64,000 bases of DNA. Origin: Ceratotherium simum simum (Eukaryota > Chordata > Mammalia > Perissodactyla > Rhinocerotidae). Shown here in pieces: positions 59,568 through 64,000 of this stretch (the stretch's first letter is position 1; each line of letters opens with the position of its first letter). The notes below the pieces were generated by a model, which did not search any database, was not told where the DNA came from, and was given only the letters and a program-made list of their open reading frames with translations. Location of the stretch: NCBI RefSeq assembly GCF_000283155.1, contig NW_004454180.1, forward strand, positions 14,903,632 through 14,967,631. Reading direction: 5' to 3'. Position numbers and translations under genes: made by a program.

Positions 59568-59684
59568 CTACTAGAGAGGCAGAATAGCAGAGTGGTTAAG
59601 CCATGTGACCTTAGGTAAGTTACTTGAACTCTTTGTGTCTCAGTTCCTTCCCTACAAAATGGGGACAATAAAAGTACTAACCTC
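59568..59684 (+). mobile_element. MIR SINE, 5' part, split by a retrocopy
   Basis: Sense MIR: GGCAGAATAGCAGAGTGGTTAAG, GTGACCTTAGGTAAGTTACTTGAAC and CCTACAAAATGGGGACAATAAAAG. It stops at the left TSD of an inserted sequence and continues at 59890. Confidence 0.88.
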
Positions 59685-59889
59685 TTTTTGTTTTTTTTTT
59701 TTTTTAAAAAAAAGATTTAGAGTTCACAAATAAATATAAGCAGGGCAAATGGAGGCCCAGATTTGCACATTAAAAAAAAAAAAAAGAAAAAGATTAACTA
59801 TCAGTTGTTACGTGAGATGAGTCTGGGTATGTTGAATATTTTCGTGATTTCTAATAAAGCAAAAATGAAAAAAAAATAAAATAAAATAA
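59685..59889 (+). mobile_element. Retrocopied 3' end of an unidentified polyadenylated transcript
   Basis: A 205-bp insertion within a MIR. It is flanked by a perfect 18-bp TSD, AATAAAAGTACTAACCTC, at 59667-59684 and 59890-59907, and ends with an AATAAA signal (TTCTAATAAAGC) about 12 bases before an A-rich tail of AAAAT units. These are hallmarks of L1-mediated retroposition of a cellular RNA. The left end has about 20 T followed by 8 A, and an internal A run lies at about 59771-59784, so the 5' part may be rearranged, as in twin priming. It is too short for an open frame, and the source transcript is not recognised. Confidence 0.8.
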
Positions 59890-60005
59890 AATAAAAGTAC
59901 TAACCTCACAGAGTTGTTATAAGGATTAAAAAAAACATAATATTTGGAAATCCCCTAGAGTAGAGCTTGGTCCATTTTGAATGCTCTGTAAGTTTTGCAA
60001 AATAA
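59890..60005 (+). mobile_element. MIR SINE, 3' part
   Basis: CTCACAGAGTTGTTATAAGG, then AGAGCTTGGTCCATTTTGAATGCTC, continues the MIR body ('cctcatagggttgttgtgaggattaaatgag ... gtgcctggcacatagtaagcgctc'). Confidence 0.8.
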
Positions 60006-60752
60006 ATAATGTGTAAACAAAAGTGAAATAAATTTTTAATTATTTCTTTTTTCAGTGACTATAAATTGCTCTTTAGTGTATATTCATGATTTTTATGATT
60101 ACTGAGTGACCACAGAAATATAATTTTTCTCATGTTTTGGATATATGAGAATGTGCAACAAATTTGCCACTGATTCATAGCTTCCTGCTAGAAGATACTC
60201 TTTTAAGAGTTGTTATGAAGCATATTTTATTTCCCTGTTGAAGCTGTTTCCTCAGTGAGACTCTGTCTTTCAGCCCTCCAGATATACTAAGCATACATGA
60301 AAGTCCATAATTGGTCTCATTATATTTAGATTAATTTCTTGTTGGGGATAGCGATTGTCCAAGAAATATTTTCATAAATTTTGAACCAAATTGTTTATAT
60401 ACTTTTTTAGAAAACAAAAATCTATATTTCTTAAACTATTTATATATAAAATTATATTAGTGCTTTATTTTAGAGTTATTGTATAAATACATTTTGAACT
60501 TTTGAACTAAATTATTAGGAAGACTATAAAAACAACAGAAGGTATTTAATAAACAGTACCTTTATTAGCAAATTTTCTACCCAAGTTTACAAAACAATTT
60601 AAAGTTCATAAAGCATTTCATACAGATGATTTAATTAGTAAATAATTACATGAAGTTTCATGGTCTGAAAATGAGAAATAATTGGGTATGGTTTAACAAA
60701 AGATATTTAAAATGTGTATCAAAGACTTGATCATTATTCTAAAGTGGGGTTT
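60006..60752. other. No gene or recognised element
   Basis: Very AT-rich DNA with nothing assignable. Confidence 0.5.
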
Positions 60753-60768
60753 AAGATCTTGTTTTCTG

Positions 60769-60985
60769 GGCCGACCCTGTGGCTTAGCGGTTAAGCAGGT
60801 TAAGCGCGCGCTCTGCTGCTGGCGGTCGGGGTTCGGATCCTGGGCGCTCACCAACGCACGGCTTCTCTGGCCATGCTGAGGCCACGTCCCACGTGCAGCA
60901 ACTAGAAGGATGTTGCAACTATGACATATGACTATCTACTGGGGTTTTGGGGAAATAAATAAATAAATAAAATTATAAAAACGAA
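60769..60985 (+). mobile_element. ERE SINE, short form, with duplicated A-box segment
   Basis: It has GGCCGACCCTGTGGCTTAGC, the B-box-like GGTTCGGATCCTGGG, GCAGCAACTAGAAGGATG and ACTGGGGTTTTGGGG, then an (AAAT)n tail. GCGGTTAAGCAGGTTAAGCG shows a local duplication of the GGTTAAG segment that other copies have once. A TSD of about 15 bp (AAGATCTTGTTTTCT) lies at 60753-60767 and 60986-61000. Confidence 0.95.
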
Positions 60986-61000
60986 AAGATCTTGTTTTCT

Positions 61001-61708
61001 GTTATCTACTAGAAAGAAGAAATGTAGATTACATATTAAGTAGTTCTTCATCTTCAATATTATATTTACAATTTCAATTATTTAGAGATAATTTGAAGAC
61101 CTCAAATAAATTTCATTTGTGTTTATTTTTGGACTCCTTATTCTTGAAAGGAAATTTCAAGATTTAATGAGTACTAGTTTGATTTCAGAATTTTTGTTGA
61201 TGTATACATTTTTAAAAAATGGTGCATCTTTTATTGTTTCTGGTAAAAAAAGAACTTGGAGTGTTGGAACTAATACAATATGTAGTTATAGAATAGTATA
61301 ACATAAAGTAGTTATACTATAGTATTATAGTTTTGTCATCCTGATGAGGCTATTGTGCTTTATATTTTAATTACTTTCAAAATGGCACACTTACGTGGTG
61401 TTAATGACAAGTTTAATATTCTACAAGCTTTTCTATTATGTTCTTTAGACTCTCTCAAATAGTGCTCAGCTATGCCCATGTTATCAGCTTAGACATTTTA
61501 CACAATGTCATGATGTCTGTCTGACTAGCGTGAGCTCTGATTATGGCTAGATCTTGCACTGGATTCACCTTTTAGGAAGCATCTATGATGGGCTAATACT
61601 CCACCCAATGTCTTTATTATACACTATATTATTTAATCCTGACAATAATTCTGGAAAAGTATCACTCTTATTATATGCTATTAAAGATTATCTTCTTATA
61701 AATTAGGC
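61001..61708. other. No gene; AT-rich DNA with one short inverted repeat
   Basis: No element was recognised. ATAGTATAAC/GTTATACTAT at 61293-61302 and 61311-61320 form a perfect 10-bp inverted repeat with an 8-base loop. Confidence 0.5.
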
Positions 61709-62075
61709 TACCTTAGTCCATTTGGGCTGCTATGACAAAATACCATAGCCTAGATGGCGTATCTGTAACAGAAATTTATTTCTCACAGTTTTGGAGACTA
61801 GAAGTCCAAGATCAAGGCTCTGGCCGACCCCATAAATGGTGAGGTCTCCCTTCCCCATCCATAGCTGGCCATTTTCTCCCTGTATTCCCACATGGGGAAA
61901 AGGAGGAGGGAAACTATCTGGGGACTCTCTTCTAAGGGCACTAATCCCATTCTTGAGGGCTCTGCCCTCATGACCTAATCACTTCTCAAAGGCCTGGCCT
62001 CCAAATACCATCACATTGGGGACTAGGTTTCAAAATATGAATTTTGGGGGGTATAAACTTTCATTCTATAGCACT
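61709..62075 (-). mobile_element. MaLR (MST/MLT1-type) solo LTR
   Basis: Antisense LTR: CCTTAGTCCATTTGGGCTGC, GACAAAATACCATAGCCTAG, AGAAATTTATTTCTCACAG, GAAGTCCAAGATCAAGGC, GGGCACTAATCCCATTC, GGGCTCTGCCCTCATGACC and AAATACCATCACATTGGGG. Its right end is near the antisense of the LTR start (TATAAACTTTCATTCTATAGCA). No internal sequence is present. Confidence 0.88.
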
Positions 62076-63239
62076 AACTCATATATAAAAGTGATTTCTT
62101 TCTATTTTAATTTTTTTACCTTTGTTAACTTTCTGAAGTAAATTTAATAAAATTTTATTTTCATGGAATAATTTAGTTATAGATTGTTTCACAAGTAATT
62201 ATTTGAAAACATCCCCAAATTATTGATTCATTTTAGGATAAGTAAATACCCATAAAATATGAAAGTGGCAGACATTCCATATAGACTGTCATAGTTAGGA
62301 ATTAATTTAACAGAAACAGGAAAAAATTGTAGTGAAATTAAGCAAAACAACATAGAGCAAAACAACACATTGATAAGAGAATGTGACAATAGAAAAAGAA
62401 AGATATGAATATATCCCTTTAGTTGTTAATATGTGAAATCAATCTTTTTAATATGAAACTCACTTATCAAAGTAAGTGAAGGAGGCCAGCACACATCTGA
62501 GGTTTGTCACAGACTATTGAATGGCCAGGAGAAGCCAAATGATAGAAAGCACATTGTTCAGGTCTGGGTCTTGGGGATTAGAACACATGGAGCATATATA
62601 TCAGAGTGCAAGCAGAAGAGGTGACGGGTGCTGAACCCAAAAATTTCCATGTCTGAAGTCATGAACAAGATATGACACATGCAAAACACAAAAAATAAAG
62701 ATTTGGGAAATTTAACAAAAGAAGGAATTACTGTTTAATTTTGTCGTATCGCCTTCTGTTAATTTAACTGCAGCCACTATTGTTTGCAAAGTAGTATAAG
62801 TGAGAAAAAATATTTGATCCAGGTAATAGAAATTACATGTGTGTCACATATCAGAGTGTGATATTCGCAATAATCAGATTTTGAAAATTTATGAAGAAAT
62901 AGTTATCAAAAGGTTAAGGCTCTAGGAACTTTCCTTAAAAAATTTTCTATTTAAATAATGATGGGTTATAAAATATGTCATTTGCTCACGACCCCTATTT
63001 ACATAAGTTATAAAAAATTTAAATTCAATGAAAAATACCTGAAATGCTTGTAAACTTTCACATCTTGTATTTTGGTTAGATCCATTCTTTTCATAAAAGT
63101 AAGCTTTCTGCTAAAAAGATATTATATAAAAAAGAAAAAAGAAAGAAACTCAAAGAGGATTGTACTTTTTCCTCTTAACTGAAATTGTTTATAATTAGGT
63201 AATCTGAGTACATTCCACGGCATAAAGCTAATTGTCCAT
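62076..63239. other. No gene or recognised element
   Basis: AT-rich DNA with nothing assignable and open frames of negligible length. Confidence 0.5.
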
Positions 63240-63760
63240 TTCAATTATTCTTCATTCATTCCTATATGTTTTCGAAGTAGTAATTGATTGCCAACTTTGT
63301 GACATGTACTATTTCAGGGTCTGGAGATATACTGTTGAATAATAGAGAAAAATCTTAGCCCTTGTAGAGCTTACATTCAGATTGGGAGAGATAATTGAAA
63401 AAATAAAATGTATAATATGTCAGATAATGATTACAGCAGGGAAAAAAGAGGAATTCTGGCAAGGGGTAGTTTTTTTAGTAGATTTGTGAGAGTAAGCCTC
63501 ATTGTTACAAAGACATTTGTGCAGAAGCCTGAAGGAGGATATGAGCCATGCTGATATTGGAAGGAAGGACCTTCAGGCAGGGAGACCAGCAAGTTAATAA
63601 GTCCTGACTTAAGAGGGTGATTAGTGTGTTTGAAGAAAAGTGAGGGGCCAGCATCGCCAGAGCCAAGGGAGTGAAAGGGATATGGGAGCAGATGAATCAC
63701 TAAGGTAGGAGAGGCCTGATCATGTAAAGGTTGATTTTACTCTGAGTAAGATAGAAAACT
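63240..63760 (-). mobile_element. L2 LINE 3'-end fragment
   Basis: Antisense L2 running far into the body: CTTCATTCATTCCTATATG, GGGTCTGGAGATATACTG, TTGTAGAGCTTACATTCAG, GTCAGATAATGATTACAGCAGGG, GAAGCCTGAAGGAGGATATGAGCC, GAAGGACCTTCAGGCAGGG, GGGGCCAGCATCGCCAGAGCC and GCCTGATCATGTAAAGG. ACTCTGAGTAAGATAG then fits the L2 'tttactctgagtgagatgg' block. The 89-codon minus frame here is an L2 remnant. Confidence 0.85.
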
Positions 63761-63774
63761 ATTAGAATGAAATC

Positions 63775-64000
63775 ATATGTTTTATCTTCCACATAAAATA
63801 CACACGCATACACAGTAACAAACACATAGATACAGAGAACAAATTGGTGGTTATCAGAGGGGAAGAGGAGTGAGGGAAGGGCGAAAGAGATAAAGAGGGA
63901 TATTTGTACAGTGCTAAATGGAAACTAGACTTTTGGCAGTGAATATGATGCAATCTATGCAGAAGTTTAAGTATAATGATGTACATCTGAAATTTATACA
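63775..64000 (+). mobile_element. L1 LINE 3'UTR, continues past the window
   Basis: Sense L1 3'UTR: AAATTGGTGGTTATCAGAGGGG, AGGGAAGGGCGAAAGAGATAAAG, GGAAACTAGACTTTTGGCAG and a TGTACATCTGAAATTTATACA end, matching the 'gttgtacacctgaaactaatata' block. The poly(A) end should lie just beyond 64000. Confidence 0.75.

Noticed and set aside
1..64000. CRISPR arrays, operons, tRNA or rRNA genes and microbial mobile systems
   Set aside because: No regularly spaced repeats, RNA gene structures or dense coding were seen. The tRNA-like motifs all belong to ERE or MIR SINEs. The window is vertebrate nuclear DNA.

Overview
The window is mammalian nuclear DNA from an odd-toed ungulate (Perissodactyla), most likely a horse or close relative. 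The diagnostic is a set of twelve equine repetitive element (ERE) SINEs. They have a tRNA-like head (GGCCGGCCCCGTGGCTTAG), a B-box-like GGTTCGGATCC and, in eight of them, a GGGGCTTTGGGG end. This family is known from horses and other perissodactyls. The host sequence is AT-rich and has no CpG island. No intact protein-coding gene, tRNA, rRNA or recognised ncRNA was found. Every open frame above about 100 codons lies in a repeat (ERE, L1, L2) or lacks any family signature, so the window reads as intergenic or deep intronic DNA.

Layout. 1-6.4 kb: repeat-poor AT-rich DNA. 6.4-19 kb: L2, MIR, MLT1 and L1 fragments with five EREs. 19-26.4 kb: a long AT-rich stretch with almost no mobile elements. 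26.4-34 kb: mostly single-copy, with a three-hairpin cluster at 26.4 kb, MIR and L2 remnants and one ERE. 34-38.4 kb: L2 and L1, the L1 carrying two EREs, followed by two head-to-head L2s. 38.4-40.8 kb: single-copy DNA with weak exon-like signals. 40.8-43.2 kb: an MLT1 LTR split by a younger LTR, then a second MLT1 split by an ERE that contains a 100-N assembly gap. 43.5-46.4 kb: L1 fragments and an ERE. 48-51 kb: an L2 split by an antisense L1. 52-56 kb: mostly single-copy with one ERE. 56-60 kb: a pile of antisense L1 pieces, then a MIR split by a 205-bp retrocopy of an unidentified polyadenylated transcript. 60-64 kb: an ERE, a MaLR LTR, an L2 and an L1 that runs off the right edge.

The content is layers of retrotransposition of different ages: L2 and MIR, then MLT1 and old L1, then younger LTR and L1, then EREs. 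Several nested insertions give their relative order. Family names come from recalled consensus sequences, not a database search, so subfamily names are mostly withheld and edges are approximate unless a target-site duplication (TSD) fixes them. I found no convincing novel biological system. The items most worth checking are the retrocopy at 59.7 kb, the hairpin cluster at 26.4 kb and the nested insertions.
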